From Hydrogenophilales bacterium (GTDB lineage Bacteria > Pseudomonadota > Gammaproteobacteria > Burkholderiales > Thiobacillaceae): a DNA stretch of 64,000 nucleotides. The position numbers were made by a program, and so were the translations under genes. Numbering within the stretch: position 1 is the first letter of the stretch; each line of letters opens with the position of its first letter. A model generated the notes under the pieces. The model saw only the letters and a list, made by a program, of their open reading frames with translations. It had not been told where the DNA came from and did not search any database. This document shows, in pieces, positions 1 to 10,387 of this stretch. The stretch covers positions 215,791-279,790 of the forward strand of contig JACPYT010000003.1 of NCBI GenBank assembly GCA_016195805.1. The letters are read 5' to 3'.

Positions 1-1
1 G

Positions 2-532
2 CTCGACAATGCCGACGCCACCACGCCCCTAGGCCTGCGCGACCGCGCGATGCTGGAAACGTTGTATGCCACTGGCTTGCGCGTATCGGAACTGGTGGGG
101 CTGAGATTGACTGCAGTCAATCTCAGCGACGGCGTGCTGCGCGTCACCGGCAAGGGCAACAAGGATCGGCTGGTGCCGCTGGGCGAGGAAGCGGTGCAGT
201 GGCTCAAGCGCTACATAACGGAGGCGCGCCCGCTGCTGCTGGAGAAGAAGCTTTCCGACGCGGTGTTCGTGACCGCGCGCGGCGACGGCATGACGCGCCA
301 GGCGTTCTGGTATCTCATCAAGCGGCGCGCCCACGCAGCCGGCATCGAGCGCCCGCTGTCGCCGCACACGCTGCGTCACGCCTTCGCCACCCACCTGCTG
401 AACCATGGCGCCGACCTGCGTGTGGTGCAGATGCTGCTCGGGCACAGCGACATTTCCACCACGCAGATCTATACCCACGTGGCGCGCGAACGGCTGAAGC
501 AGCTGCACGCGCAACATCACCCGCGCGGCTGA
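2..532 (+). CDS. xerD: Tyrosine recombinase XerD, 5' end outside window
   Basis: C-terminal part of XerD, which works with XerC at dif to resolve chromosome dimers under FtsK control. The frame is already open at the left edge, so the N-terminal core-binding domain is missing here. The catalytic set is visible: Arg in TGLRVSEL, Lys in GKGNKDR, His and Arg in HTLRH, the His of LLGHSD and the nucleophilic Tyr of QIYTHV. The closing [10 protein letters not shown] tail is typical of XerD rather than XerC or a phage integrase. The gene converges on the next one with only four bases between them. Confidence 0.93.
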   Translation, partial: LDNADATTPLGLRDRAMLETLYATGLRVSELVGLRLTAVNLSDGVLRVTGKGNKDRLVPLGEEAVQWLKRYITEARPLLLEKKLSDAVFVTARGDGMTRQAFWYLIKRRAHAAGIERPLSPHTLRHAFATHLLNHGADLRVVQMLLGHSDISTTQIYTHVARERLKQLHAQHHPRG

Positions 533-536
533 GCAC

Positions 537-1493
537 CTATACCCGCGCACTCTGCTTCGCCAGATAAAACCACTCCTGCCCCGGCTGTGCCCCGGGATTG
601 GGAAATACGATATAGCCGTCCCGGCCAGCCGCCACCGATGTGCCATCGTGGCGCATGCCGATGATTTCGCCCGCACGCACGCGATCGAAGCTGGCCCAGT
701 CGCGGGAAAACCGGTCGTCCGCGTGGGCGCGGTCGACGACCTGGTACAGACGCAGCGCTTCGGTGTCGGCCACGGCCGCCGGCCTCGCTGCAGCCGTCAG
801 GCCCAGGTGCGCCAGCGTATTGTGTATGGCCAGATAGGCCACCTGCGGAGCGGCCGAATCGTCGTGCTGGCCGCATTCCAGCGTGAGCGCGATACCTCCT
901 TGCGCTCGCATGTATTCGGTGGTGCCCACGCCGTAATGCACATCGGCCTCGCGTGCCGACACGCCCGCCGCCAGTCGGCGCGCTACACCGGCGGCATAGG
1001 TATCGAGCCAGCCGTCGACGAAGCGGTGCACGCCCAGGCGCAACGCCAGTGCGGTTTCCTCGGCCGAGCGCGCAAACGGCTCCAACGGACCCTGGTTGTC
1101 TTCCGGTCCCAGCATGACGAATGGCTCGCCTGCGGTGTGGAACGAATGCAGGTCGAGTAAAGCGTCGTGCTGCGCCAGCAGCGGGCACAGCCAGTTGGCG
1201 ATGCGGTCCTCGAATTCGACCGGCTTATCGGTGGGGACGAGATTGCGGTTGAGGTTGCGGTCGCCCATGCGCTGGTGGCGGGCATAAGCCAGCGGATTGG
1301 TGACCGGGACGAAGGTGACGCTGCCGGCAACGATGCCCAGTTGTCCGGATTCGATTTCCGCGATCACCCGCCGGATCGCCTGTGTCCCGCAGGTTTCGTT
1401 GCCGTGCACCGCGCCCAGCACGATGAGGCGCGCGCCAGATGCCAAGCCGCTGAACGACACGGACTGGAAATGCAGCGATTCGGGTTCGTTCAT
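537..1493 (-). CDS. Succinylglutamate desuccinylase/aspartoacylase-family (M14) deacylase
   Basis: 318-residue zinc hydrolase of the M14 AstE/ASPA group. The first zinc motif HGNE (about residues 28-31) and the later ECGQH segment with its Glu fit the family; HSFHT probably supplies the third zinc ligand. The substrate cannot be read from sequence; these proteins remove acyl groups from amino acids or act on peptides. The chosen ATG at 1493 overlaps the stop of the upstream TSUP gene as ATGA, which fixes the start although the frame stays open further upstream. It is the last gene of a folB-TSUP-deacylase run with overlapping ends, so co-translation is likely. Confidence 0.8.
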   Translation of the reverse strand: MNEPESLHFQSVSFSGLASGARLIVLGAVHGNETCGTQAIRRVIAEIESGQLGIVAGSVTFVPVTNPLAYARHQRMGDRNLNRNLVPTDKPVEFEDRIANWLCPLLAQHDALLDLHSFHTAGEPFVMLGPEDNQGPLEPFARSAEETALALRLGVHRFVDGWLDTYAAGVARRLAAGVSAREADVHYGVGTTEYMRAQGGIALTLECGQHDDSAAPQVAYLAIHNTLAHLGLTAAARPAAVADTEALRLYQVVDRAHADDRFSRDWASFDRVRAGEIIGMRHDGTSVAAGRDGYIVFPNPGAQPGQEWFYLAKQSARV

Positions 1494-2227
1494 ATGTGCA
1501 AGGCCTTGAACAGCAGCGACACGCTCGACACCAGCAACAGCACGCCGACCAGCCGCGTCATCTGTACTTGGCTCAAGCCCACATGCGCCCGCCCGCCCAG
1601 ATAGAGGGCGCCCAGCATGAGCGGCAACGCGGCAAAATACGCGATCCACACCTTCGTGCTCAGCAGCAGTCCGGCCACCAGGAAGCTGACGATGCGCGTC
1701 AATCCATCGGTGAAGAACAGTGCCGAAAAGGTCGCGCGCAGATCGCTTTTATCGTGGATGCGATGAGTCAGGTAAATCACATAAGGCGGCCCGCCGGTGC
1801 CGAACAACGCGCCCACCGTGCCGCCGGTGAGCGCGGCCGGCACGGCCCAGCCGCGCGAGATCGGCTTGTCGCCGCGGATATTGAACACGCTACGCACCGC
1901 AAAGACAAACACGAACCCGGCCAGCGCAAGCAGCATGGGTCCGGAGGGCAATTTGATCAGCAGGCTGGTGCCCAGCACTACGCCAACCATGCCGAGCGGA
2001 ATCAGTATCCCGATCTCGCCCCAGTTCACGCGCTTGAAATGCAGTCCGCCGATCACGACCGAGGCGGTGAAATCCAGCAGCAGAATCAGTGGCACCACAA
2101 ATTTGAGCGGCAGAAACAGTGCCAGCAGGGGCACCGCAATCAGCCCCGAGCCGAAGCCGGCGATGCCGCGGATGAAATACGCCGTCAGCAGGATGGCCGC
2201 CGTCGCGGCGATCTGTTCGACCGTCAC
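1490..2227 (-). CDS. TSUP (TauE/SafE) family membrane transporter
   Basis: 245-residue integral membrane protein with about seven or eight hydrophobic helices and the glycine-rich GIAGFGSGLIAVPLLAL motif near the N-terminus that marks the TauE/SafE family, whose members export sulfite, sulfoacetate or other small organosulfur anions. The second half repeats the fold (GGTVGALFGTGGPP). The GTG start at 2227 overlaps the folB stop as GTGA, and its own stop overlaps the next start as ATGA. A role in sulfur anion movement is inferred from the family only; neighbours give no direct link. Confidence 0.82.
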   Translation of the reverse strand: MTVEQIAATAAILLTAYFIRGIAGFGSGLIAVPLLALFLPLKFVVPLILLLDFTASVVIGGLHFKRVNWGEIGILIPLGMVGVVLGTSLLIKLPSGPMLLALAGFVFVFAVRSVFNIRGDKPISRGWAVPAALTGGTVGALFGTGGPPYVIYLTHRIHDKSDLRATFSALFFTDGLTRIVSFLVAGLLLSTKVWIAYFAALPLMLGALYLGGRAHVGLSQVQMTRLVGVLLLVSSVSLLFKALHI

Positions 2228-2586
2228 AGCCGCGCGCCGCGCTCGATGGTGATGCCGAGCTCCTTGATACCCGGCACGATGGCGAACTTGGTCACCGACA
2301 CCTTCACCCACGGCGCGCCGAATTCGTCGCGCACGATCGCGGCCACGTGCTCGGCGACCGATTCGACCAGGGTGATCGGCTGCGGCGCGTTGTGCAGGTA
2401 TTCCTTCACCCGCTTGGCCACCGCGCCGTAGTCGATGGTGTCGGCCACGTTATCGGTGCCGCCCGCCTTGTTGTCGGGCAGTCCGATCTCCAGATCGAGC
2501 CGCACCGGTTGCGGCACTTTGCGTTCCCACTCGTATATGCCGATAATCAACTCGAGCCGGAAGTCCCGCAAAAATAGAATATCCAT
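2224..2586 (-). CDS. folB: Dihydroneopterin aldolase FolB
   Basis: 120-residue cytosolic enzyme of folate synthesis that converts 7,8-dihydroneopterin to 6-hydroxymethyl-dihydropterin and glycolaldehyde. Length and sequence match the family: GIYEWER supplies the conserved Glu, IDYGAV the Tyr, LVESVAEHVA the tunnel-fold helix, and VTKFAIVPG the catalytic Lys. It heads a three-gene minus-strand operon (folB, TSUP transporter, deacylase) and is transcribed divergently from plsY across a 47-bp spacer that must hold both promoters. Confidence 0.93.
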   Translation of the reverse strand: MDILFLRDFRLELIIGIYEWERKVPQPVRLDLEIGLPDNKAGGTDNVADTIDYGAVAKRVKEYLHNAPQPITLVESVAEHVAAIVRDEFGAPWVKVSVTKFAIVPGIKELGITIERGARL

Positions 2587-2633
2587 CGCGCAGCCCCCAG
2601 GGGCTCAATCAAAACCCGCCATTTTACTGACTT

Positions 2634-3236
2634 ATGACCACGCTGTTGTTTATTGCTGTTGCCTACCTGCTGGGCTCCCTGTCGTTTGCCGTGATCGTCA
2701 GCCGGGCCATGGGGCTGCCCGACCCGCGCAGCTTCGGTTCGGGCAATCCCGGCGCCACCAACGTGCTGCGTACCGGACGCAAGGCAGCGGCTGCGCTGAC
2801 CCTGCTCGGCGATGCCTTGAAGGGCTGGGTGGCGGTGGCACTGGCGCGCATGCTGGCCCCGCAATTCGGCCTCACTGAAGAGATTGCCCTGCTGTGCGCG
2901 CTGGCAGTGTTCATCGGCCATCTGTTCCCGCTGTTTTTCCGCTTTCAGGGCGGTAAGGGCGTGGCCACCGCGCTCGGCGTGCTGCTCGGCCTCAATCCCT
3001 GGATTGGACTGGCGTGCCTGGCGACCTGGCTGCTCATGGCCAAGGCGTTCCGAATTTCCTCGCTCGCCGCGCTGACCACCGCCGCGCTCGCCCCGCTTTA
3101 TACGGGGCTACTGATGGGCTGGGGCAATACGGCCATCACCGTATTGGTGATCGCGCTGCTGCTGGTCTATCGTCACAAGAGCAATCTCATCAAGCTGGTA
3201 ACCGGTCAGGAAGGACGCATCGGTAGCCGCTCCTGA
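2634..3236 (+). CDS. plsY: Glycerol-3-phosphate acyltransferase PlsY
   Basis: 200-residue inner-membrane enzyme that transfers acyl groups from acyl-phosphate (made by PlsX) to glycerol-3-phosphate, giving lysophosphatidic acid. The three PlsY signature loops are present: the glycine-rich GSGNPGATNVLRTGRK block (about residues 36-51), the HLFPLFFRFQGGKGVAT loop and the C-terminal YRHKSNLIKL segment. Five membrane helices are expected. The folB-plsY divergent arrangement is widespread in proteobacteria, often next to tsaD, as here. Confidence 0.95.
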   Translation: MTTLLFIAVAYLLGSLSFAVIVSRAMGLPDPRSFGSGNPGATNVLRTGRKAAAALTLLGDALKGWVAVALARMLAPQFGLTEEIALLCALAVFIGHLFPLFFRFQGGKGVATALGVLLGLNPWIGLACLATWLLMAKAFRISSLAALTTAALAPLYTGLLMGWGNTAITVLVIALLLVYRHKSNLIKLVTGQEGRIGSRS

Positions 3237-3252
3237 CCCTCGCTCCCTGAAT

Positions 3253-4053
3253 ATGGCCTTCTTCGACAAAACCATTGAACACGCGAAAGACAGCCTCGCC
3301 GAGGTGTCGCGCGAAGCGATCGACCACGCCGGCGAGCGCCTGTCGGGAGTGGTCAGGGAGGGTGTGTCGCAAGCCGGCACCGAACTGAAGGACGTCATCT
3401 GGCGGGCCAGCCAGGAAATCGACGCCAAGCTCGACAAGATTTCCGACGAACTGCATGAGCAAAGGCAGTTCACCAAGGACGACGTGCGCGAACTGGTCGA
3501 CTATGCCGGCGAAAAGCTCGGCACGCTGATGGACGCACGCATCGCCCACGCCAAGGCAGAGTTTTCGTCGCTGGTGCAGGAAAAGGTCGAATACTTCAAG
3601 CGCGAAGTCGACAGCTTTTTCATCGAACGGCAGCGCGACCTCGCCCGCGAACGGCGGCGGCTGTTCATCAACGTCGCCGTTGCCATCCTGGCATCGCTGT
3701 CGCTGGGATTCGTGTCCTGGCTGTATCACCAGTATCTCGGCGGGGAACTGGACGTATTCTCGGTCTTCCGCATCGTGTTCGCCTCGCTGGCCGGCGGCTA
3801 TGCGGCGTACCTCGCGATCAAACTGCTGCGGCGCTGGCTGTCGATGTCGGAGCACAGGAAGGACACACTGTTCCTGGTCAGCCGCTACTGGGGCGTGCTG
3901 CGCCCGGAAAGCATTTTCGGCACCGTGGTTCTGGTCTGCCTGATGGCGATTCTGGTGGGATTCCTGCTGTTTCCGGACCAGATCGCGCACTTCACCGGCG
4001 GGGAAAAATGGCTCAAGGCCTTGCGCGAGGCCTACCCGATGTTACGCAAGTAG
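3253..4053 (+). CDS. Coiled-coil membrane protein of unknown function
   Basis: 266-residue protein I cannot assign. The first 135 residues are highly charged and helical with repeated Asp/Glu/Lys/Arg heptad-like spacing, resembling amphipathic DUF883/apolipoprotein-like helices. Three hydrophobic segments follow, at about 140-160, 172-192 and 222-240, each separated by short charged loops. No signal peptide or catalytic motif is visible. It starts 16 bp after plsY and converges on tsaD four bases from its stop. A structural or stress role at the inner membrane is a guess. No strong Shine-Dalgarno precedes the ATG. Confidence 0.6.
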   Translation: MAFFDKTIEHAKDSLAEVSREAIDHAGERLSGVVREGVSQAGTELKDVIWRASQEIDAKLDKISDELHEQRQFTKDDVRELVDYAGEKLGTLMDARIAHAKAEFSSLVQEKVEYFKREVDSFFIERQRDLARERRRLFINVAVAILASLSLGFVSWLYHQYLGGELDVFSVFRIVFASLAGGYAAYLAIKLLRRWLSMSEHRKDTLFLVSRYWGVLRPESIFGTVVLVCLMAILVGFLLFPDQIAHFTGGEKWLKALREAYPMLRK

Positions 4054-4057
4054 GGGC

Positions 4058-5089
4058 CTACACGGCGTCGAGCGTCGCCAGTTCCCAGCGCGGCTTGACG
4101 GCAAACGTCAGATCTCCGCCCTGCGCGTGAGCCAGCCGCTGCGCGCCGGCGTAGGCGATCATCGCGCCGTTGTCGGTGCAGAACTCCAGCCGCGGATAGA
4201 ACACGCTGATGCCGCGAGCCGCCGCCTCGCGGGTAAGCCGTTCGCGCAAATGGGTGTTCGCGCCCACGCCGCCGGCGACCACCAGCCGCGTTGCACTGCT
4301 GTGCGCGCAGGCCGCCAGGCTTTTTCTCACCAGCACCTCCACTGCTGCCGCCTGGAACGCCGCTGCGATATCCGCCGCCTGTTCCAACCCCTGCTTGCGC
4401 ACCAGCGTCAGCACCGCGGTCTTCAAGCCGCTGAAGCTGAAATCGAAATCGCCTGAATTGAGCATCGGCCGCGGCAGGGTAAAGCGGCTGGCGTCGCCCG
4501 TCGCCGCCAGTTTCGACAGCGCCGGCCCGCCCGGATAGCCCAGGCCCAACAATTGTGCGGTCTTGTCGAAGGCCTCACCGGCCGCGTCGTCGAGCGTCTC
4601 GCCCAACAGCGTGTAGCGGCCCACGCCCGACACCAGCATCAATTGTGTGTGCCCGCCCGACACCAGCAGCGCGACGAAGGGGAACTCCGGCGGCGTATCG
4701 GAAATTAGCGGCGACAGCATATGGCCCTCCAGATGGTGCACGCCGACCGCCGGGATATTCAGCGCAAACGCCAGCGCGCGCGCCATCCCGGCCCCCACCA
4801 GCAAGGCGCCGGCGAGCCCCGGCCCCTGCGTATAGGCAATCCCGTCGATGTCGGCCAGCGTGCGCCCACTCTCGGCCAGCACTTGGCGCGTTAAAGGCAG
4901 CACCCGCCTGATGTGGTCGCGCGACGCCAGCTCGGGCACTACGCCGCCATAGTCGTTATGCATGGCGATCTGCGAATACAGGGCATGCGCCAGCAGGCCT
5001 GTCCTGAGCGACGACGAAGGGCCGTGCGCACTGTCATACAGCGCGACACCGGTTTCATCGCAGGAGGATTCGACGCCAAGTACCAGCAT
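4058..5089 (-). CDS. tsaD: tRNA N6-threonylcarbamoyladenosine synthase subunit TsaD, with 8-residue insertion
   Basis: 343-residue catalytic subunit of the complex (with TsaB, TsaE) that attaches the threonylcarbamoyl group to A37 of ANN-decoding tRNAs. The ASKHA nucleotide-binding start [15 protein letters not shown], the metal-binding HLEGH and the SGGHTQL motif are all intact. After residue 21 the protein has an extra stretch rich in Ser (about residues 23-30) where relatives read straight from the strand into [10 protein letters not shown]; see the repeat feature at 4996-5023. The insertion keeps frame and lies in an N-terminal loop, so activity is likely retained. Divergent from rpsU. 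Confidence 0.95.
   Translation of the reverse strand: MLVLGVESSCDETGVALYDSAHGPSSSLRTGLLAHALYSQIAMHNDYGGVVPELASRDHIRRVLPLTRQVLAESGRTLADIDGIAYTQGPGLAGALLVGAGMARALAFALNIPAVGVHHLEGHMLSPLISDTPPEFPFVALLVSGGHTQLMLVSGVGRYTLLGETLDDAAGEAFDKTAQLLGLGYPGGPALSKLAATGDASRFTLPRPMLNSGDFDFSFSGLKTAVLTLVRKQGLEQAADIAAAFQAAAVEVLVRKSLAACAHSSATRLVVAGGVGANTHLRERLTREAAARGISVFYPRLEFCTDNGAMIAYAGAQRLAHAQGGDLTFAVKPRWELATLDAV
4996..5023. repeat. 24-bp in-frame insertion with GGCC flanks inside tsaD
   Basis: GGCC occurs at 4996-4999 and 5020-5023, exactly 24 bp apart. Removing one unit turns the encoded AHG...TGLLAHAL into AHGLLAHAL, which matches the usual TsaD sequence at this place. The inserted core (TGTCCTGAGCGACGACGAAG) resembles a short repeat common between genes in many bacterial genomes; I recall that from general knowledge and it needs a search. 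Confidence 0.7.
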
Positions 5090-5173
5090 GGAGGATAAAC
5101 GGGGGGGACTGGAAAAAAGCTCGGGGGCTTGTTATTATTCTTGTTTTTCCCGTTCTCCGGAAGCCATCTTCAT

Positions 5174-5386
5174 ATGCCTCACGTCAAAGTCAAAGAAAAC
5201 GAGCCGTTTGATGTCGCCCTGCGTCGCTTCAAGCGTTCCATCGAAAAAGTCGGCCTCCTGACCGAGCTGCGCGCCCGCGAGTTCTACGAGAAGCCCACCG
5301 CCGAGCGCAAGCGCAAGCTCGCCGCCGCGGTCAAGCGCCAGAGCAAGCGTCTGCGCGGCCAGCAACTCCCCCCCAAGATGTATTGA
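5174..5386 (+). CDS. rpsU: 30S ribosomal protein S21
   Basis: 70-residue small-subunit protein that helps initiation by placing the mRNA leader near the anti-Shine-Dalgarno of 16S rRNA. The typical start [20 protein letters not shown] and the basic C-terminus ([11 protein letters not shown]) are present. An earlier in-frame ATG at 5129 would add a hydrophobic stretch foreign to S21, so the ATG at 5174 is chosen. It leads the rpsU-yqeY-dnaG-rpoD block and is divergent from tsaD. The ribosome site is weak, as is common for rpsU genes. Confidence 0.96.
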   Translation: MPHVKVKENEPFDVALRRFKRSIEKVGLLTELRAREFYEKPTAERKRKLAAAVKRQSKRLRGQQLPPKMY

Positions 5387-5405
5387 TTCTGCCGTTCGGC
5401 AGAAT
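5386..5405 (+). terminator. Perfect stem-loop after rpsU (partial terminator)
   Basis: An 8-bp perfect stem ATTCTGCC/GGCAGAAT closes a GTTC tetraloop directly at the rpsU stop. It lacks a run of T, so it may be a leaky terminator or RNA-processing site. In E. coli a terminator at the same place keeps S21 in excess over primase, which suggests the same role. Confidence 0.6.
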
Positions 5406-5423
5406 TCCACACCCACGCCCGGC

Positions 5424-5870
5424 ATGTCGCTCAAGCTCCGCATCACGGACGACATGAAGGCGGCGATGCGCGCCAAGGAAACAGCGCGCCTCGGTACGAT
5501 TCGCCTGCTGCTGGCTGCGGTCAAACAGAAAGAAGTCGACGAGCGCATCGAGCTGGACGATGCCGCAGTCAGCAGCATCGTCGAAAAACTCATCAAGCAA
5601 CGCAAGGATTCGATCAGCCAGTTCCAGGCTGCCGGGCGTGACGACCTGGTGGCCGCCGAACAGGCCGAACTCGCCGTGCTGCAGGCTTACCTGCCCGAGC
5701 AGCTTTCCGCCGCCGAAGTCGAAGCCGCGGTTGTCGCGGCCATTGCCGAATCCGGCGCGTCCAGCGCCAAGGATATGGGCAAGGTCATGGGCCTGCTGAA
5801 ACCCCGCCTTGCCGGCCGTGCCGACATGGGGCAGGTCTCCGCGCTGATCAAGGCCCGCCTCGCGGGCTAA
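5424..5870 (+). CDS. yqeY: GatB/YqeY-domain protein
   Basis: 148-residue all-helical protein of the YqeY family, related to the C-terminal tRNA-binding tail of GatB. MSLKLRITDDMKAAMRAKE, the KQRKDSISQFQAAGR middle and the AKDMGKVMGLLKPRL end are family hallmarks. Its exact function is unknown; a role around tRNA or translation is inferred from the GatB relation and from its constant position between rpsU and dnaG in betaproteobacteria. Hairpins lie on both sides, so its level may be set independently. Confidence 0.88.
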   Translation: MSLKLRITDDMKAAMRAKETARLGTIRLLLAAVKQKEVDERIELDDAAVSSIVEKLIKQRKDSISQFQAAGRDDLVAAEQAELAVLQAYLPEQLSAAEVEAAVVAAIAESGASSAKDMGKVMGLLKPRLAGRADMGQVSALIKARLAG

Positions 5871-5874
5871 TCCC

Positions 5875-5900
5875 ACCCGGCGCAGTGCGCCCGGGTTTAT
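5875..5900 (+). terminator. Hairpin with short T run between yqeY and dnaG
   Basis: ACCCGG pairs with CCGGGT, extended inward by CGC/GCG with one unpaired C, and is followed by TTTAT. It sits between the yqeY stop and dnaG, where partial termination would keep primase expression low. Confidence 0.5.
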
Positions 5901-5912
5901 CATGCGGTCATC

Positions 5913-7607
5913 ATGATCCCGCGCGATTTCATCGACACCCTGCTCGCCCGCGTCGACATCGTCGACGTCATCGACCGGCGTGTACCGCTGAAGAAAGCCG
6001 GACAGAACTACCAGGCCTGCTGCCCCTTCCACAGCGAGAAAACCCCCTCGTTCACCGTCAGCCCGACCAAGCAGTTCTATCATTGCTTCGGCTGCGGTGC
6101 GCACGGCACCGCGCTCGGCTTCCTGATGGAATATGAGCACATGGGCTTTCCCGACGCGGTGGCAGCGCTGGCCCAGGATGTCGGCCTGCCGGTTCCGGAA
6201 TCCGGTGAACCCGACCGCCCCAAACCGCCGCCCGCGCTGTGGGACGCGCTGGAACTGGCGGCGCAGTTCTACAAGAAGCAACTCAAGCAGACACCCCGCG
6301 CGATCGATTATCTGAAGCGGCGCGGGCTGACCGGGGCCATCGCCGCCCGCTACGGCATCGGCTATGCGCCCGACGGTTCGCCGCTGAAGCAGGTCTTCAA
6401 GGATTACGCCGCCGACGCCCTCGCCGCCTCCGGCCTGGTCGTCGACGGCGATCGCGGACGCTACGACCGCTTCCGCGACCGCATCATGTTCCCCATCCGC
6501 AACGTCAAGGGCCAGATCGTCGGCTTCGGCGGGCGCGTGCTCGACCAGGGCGAGCCGAAATACCTCAATTCGCCGGAAACCCCGTTGTTCCACAAGGGAT
6601 CGGAAATCTACGGCCTGTTCGAGGCACGTTCCGCGATCAAGGCAGCCGGACGCGCCATCGTGGTCGAAGGCTACATGGACGTGGTTGCGCTGGCGCAGCA
6701 CGGCGTGGAGTTCGCCGTCGCCACCCTCGGCACCGCCACCACGCCGATCCACGCACGCACCCTGCTGCGCCACACTGACCGCCTGATCTACGCCTTCGAC
6801 GGCGACAACGCCGGGCGCAAAGCCGCCTGGCGCGCGCTGGAAAACACCCTGGAAGCGCTGCAGGACGGCAAGGAAGTCAGCTTCCTGTTTCTGCCCGAAG
6901 GCGAAGACCCCGACAGTTACATCCGCACCCACGGTCACGATGCTTTTCTGCACCTGCTGGATACCGACACGCTGCCGCTGTCGGCCTTTCTGGTGCGCGA
7001 ACTGGCGCGCGGCCGCAAGCTCGACAGCCAGGAAGGCCGGGCCGCCCTGATCAAGGACGCCAAGCCGCTGCTGGAAAAAATTGCCGCCCCCCTGCTGGCC
7101 AGCTTGATCCAGCGGCAAATTGCGGAACTTGCGCATCTGCAGGCTGACGAACTCGGCCACATGGGCGTGAAAGGTCATGTCGCCCGGCGGGCGCCCCCCC
7201 GTCCGCAGCGCCGGCCGGCGCCCTCTCGCCTGCGTAGTTTGGCGCGTACGCTGCTGATGAACCCGCAGCGCGCCGCCGCAATCGATCCCTGCTGGCTCGA
7301 CGCCAATGACCCGTTGAGCAGCCACATGAGCGAACTGATGGACTGGCTGCGCGACATCGGGCAGCTCAGCCTGCCCGCCCTCGCCGAAGCGGCGCGGGGC
7401 AGCGCACTGGAACCCCTGATCGATGAACTCATGACGGATTTGCTCGACAAAGACGAGACCTGGGACTGGAACGCGGAGTTCGATGGCGCCGTCAAACAAC
7501 TACGGGACGACTGGCGACGACGACGGCAACAGGAATTGGCCACGCGCCCGCTCGCCAGTTTGAGCGCCGGCGAACGCCAGGAACTGACCGAACTGGCACG
7601 TTCCTAG
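5913..7607 (+). CDS. dnaG: DNA primase DnaG
   Basis: 564-residue primase that makes RNA primers at the replication fork. N-terminal CHC2 zinc ribbon with C37, H40, C58 and C61; TOPRIM catalytic core with VVEGYMDVV (Glu near 251) and the FDGDNAG metal motif (near 295); then a helical C-terminal domain from about 430 that binds DnaB helicase. Length is close to the usual 580. It follows yqeY by 42 bp and is followed by rpoD, which has its own promoter. Long antisense open frames over this gene reflect codon bias only. Confidence 0.96.
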   Translation: MIPRDFIDTLLARVDIVDVIDRRVPLKKAGQNYQACCPFHSEKTPSFTVSPTKQFYHCFGCGAHGTALGFLMEYEHMGFPDAVAALAQDVGLPVPESGEPDRPKPPPALWDALELAAQFYKKQLKQTPRAIDYLKRRGLTGAIAARYGIGYAPDGSPLKQVFKDYAADALAASGLVVDGDRGRYDRFRDRIMFPIRNVKGQIVGFGGRVLDQGEPKYLNSPETPLFHKGSEIYGLFEARSAIKAAGRAIVVEGYMDVVALAQHGVEFAVATLGTATTPIHARTLLRHTDRLIYAFDGDNAGRKAAWRALENTLEALQDGKEVSFLFLPEGEDPDSYIRTHGHDAFLHLLDTDTLPLSAFLVRELARGRKLDSQEGRAALIKDAKPLLEKIAAPLLASLIQRQIAELAHLQADELGHMGVKGHVARRAPPRPQRRPAPSRLRSLARTLLMNPQRAAAIDPCWLDANDPLSSHMSELMDWLRDIGQLSLPALAEAARGSALEPLIDELMTDLLDKDETWDWNAEFDGAVKQLRDDWRRRRQQELATRPLASLSAGERQELTELARS

Positions 7608-7644
7608 CTTGCCAGAAACGGCGAGACAAAGCCCCGGTTTGCGG

Positions 7645-7650
7645 TATAAT
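7645..7650 (+). promoter_or_regulatory. -10 box of an rpoD promoter
   Basis: Perfect TATAAT 37 bp after the dnaG stop and about 70 bp ahead of the rpoD start. No good -35 hexamer is seen 17 bp upstream, so it may be weak or activated, but it would allow sigma-70 to be made independently of primase. Confidence 0.5.
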
Positions 7651-7718
7651 TGCCGGTTTTTGAACGATTTTTTCTCCCTGCCCGCGTGGCCCGGGAGAAC
7701 CTGAGCGGAGAAAACCCT

Positions 7719-9638
<1,920 letters not shown>

Positions 9639-9643
9639 GCGCC

Positions 9644-9670
9644 CTGCCCCGCCCACGCGGGGCAGTTCCG
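9644..9670 (+). terminator. rpoD terminator hairpin
   Basis: CTGCCCCGC and GCGGGGCAG form a perfect 9-bp stem with a CCAC loop just after the rpoD stop, followed by TTCCG rather than a long T run. It ends six bases before the tRNA gene, so read-through into the tRNA is possible. Confidence 0.65.
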
Positions 9671-9675
9671 GTTTC

Positions 9676-9752
<77 letters not shown>

Positions 9753-9802
9753 TTTACCCCAACATCAGCGATAATCATCCCGAATAAAACGGGGAGTGTC
9801 TG

Positions 9803-10387
9803 ATGCAAGGGGAAGCCAGAAAGCCCGGCGAGCGCCGTTTGCAGATTCTGCAAACGCTCGCCGCCATGCTGCAGGAACCGCAGCCGGAGAAAATCACCAC
9901 GGCAGCGCTGGCAGCGCGCATCGGGGTATCCGAAGCGGCGCTGTACCGCCATTTTTCCAGCAAGGCGCAAATGTACGAGGGGCTGATCGAGTTCATCGAG
10001 CAGACCCTGTTCGGACTGATTGCGCGCATCACCGCCGACACGCCTTCGCCAGCTGCCCAGATCGAGGCCATCCTCAGCATGCTACTGAATTTTGCAGCGA
10101 AGAATCCCGGGATGACACGCGTGCTGATCGGCGATGCGCTGGTGCATGAAAACGAGCGCCTGCAAAAACGCATCAATCAGCTGCACGACCGCATCGAAGC
10201 CCAGTTGCGGCAATGCCTGCGTTTTTGCGGCGAAAAACAGTCCGAACTGAGCGGGCCGCTGGCCAATCTGCTGCAATGCGTGGTGGTGGGACGCTGGCAC
10301 CAGTTCGCCAAGAGCGGCTTTACCCGCCCCCCCGGCGGCGACCTCGACCTGCTGCTGTCGCGCCTACTCGACGTTCATCCCGCCTGA
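9803..10387 (+). CDS. slmA: Nucleoid occlusion factor SlmA (TetR family)
   Basis: 194-residue TetR-fold protein. The N-terminus (KPGERRLQILQTLAAML) and the helix-turn-helix ITTAALAARIGVSEAALYRHF (about residues 31-51) match SlmA, which binds SBS sites around the chromosome and blocks FtsZ ring assembly over the nucleoid. The length is close to the E. coli protein (198). A GGGGAG ribosome site precedes the ATG. It overlaps the convergent ThiF-like gene by 13 bp at the 3' end. Confidence 0.9.
   Translation: MQGEARKPGERRLQILQTLAAMLQEPQPEKITTAALAARIGVSEAALYRHFSSKAQMYEGLIEFIEQTLFGLIARITADTPSPAAQIEAILSMLLNFAAKNPGMTRVLIGDALVHENERLQKRINQLHDRIEAQLRQCLRFCGEKQSELSGPLANLLQCVVVGRWHQFAKSGFTRPPGGDLDLLLSRLLDVHPA

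Noticed and set aside
2..532. Phage-type integrase at the left edge
   Set aside because: The C-terminal sequence is that of housekeeping XerD, and no phage genes or attachment site adjoin it.
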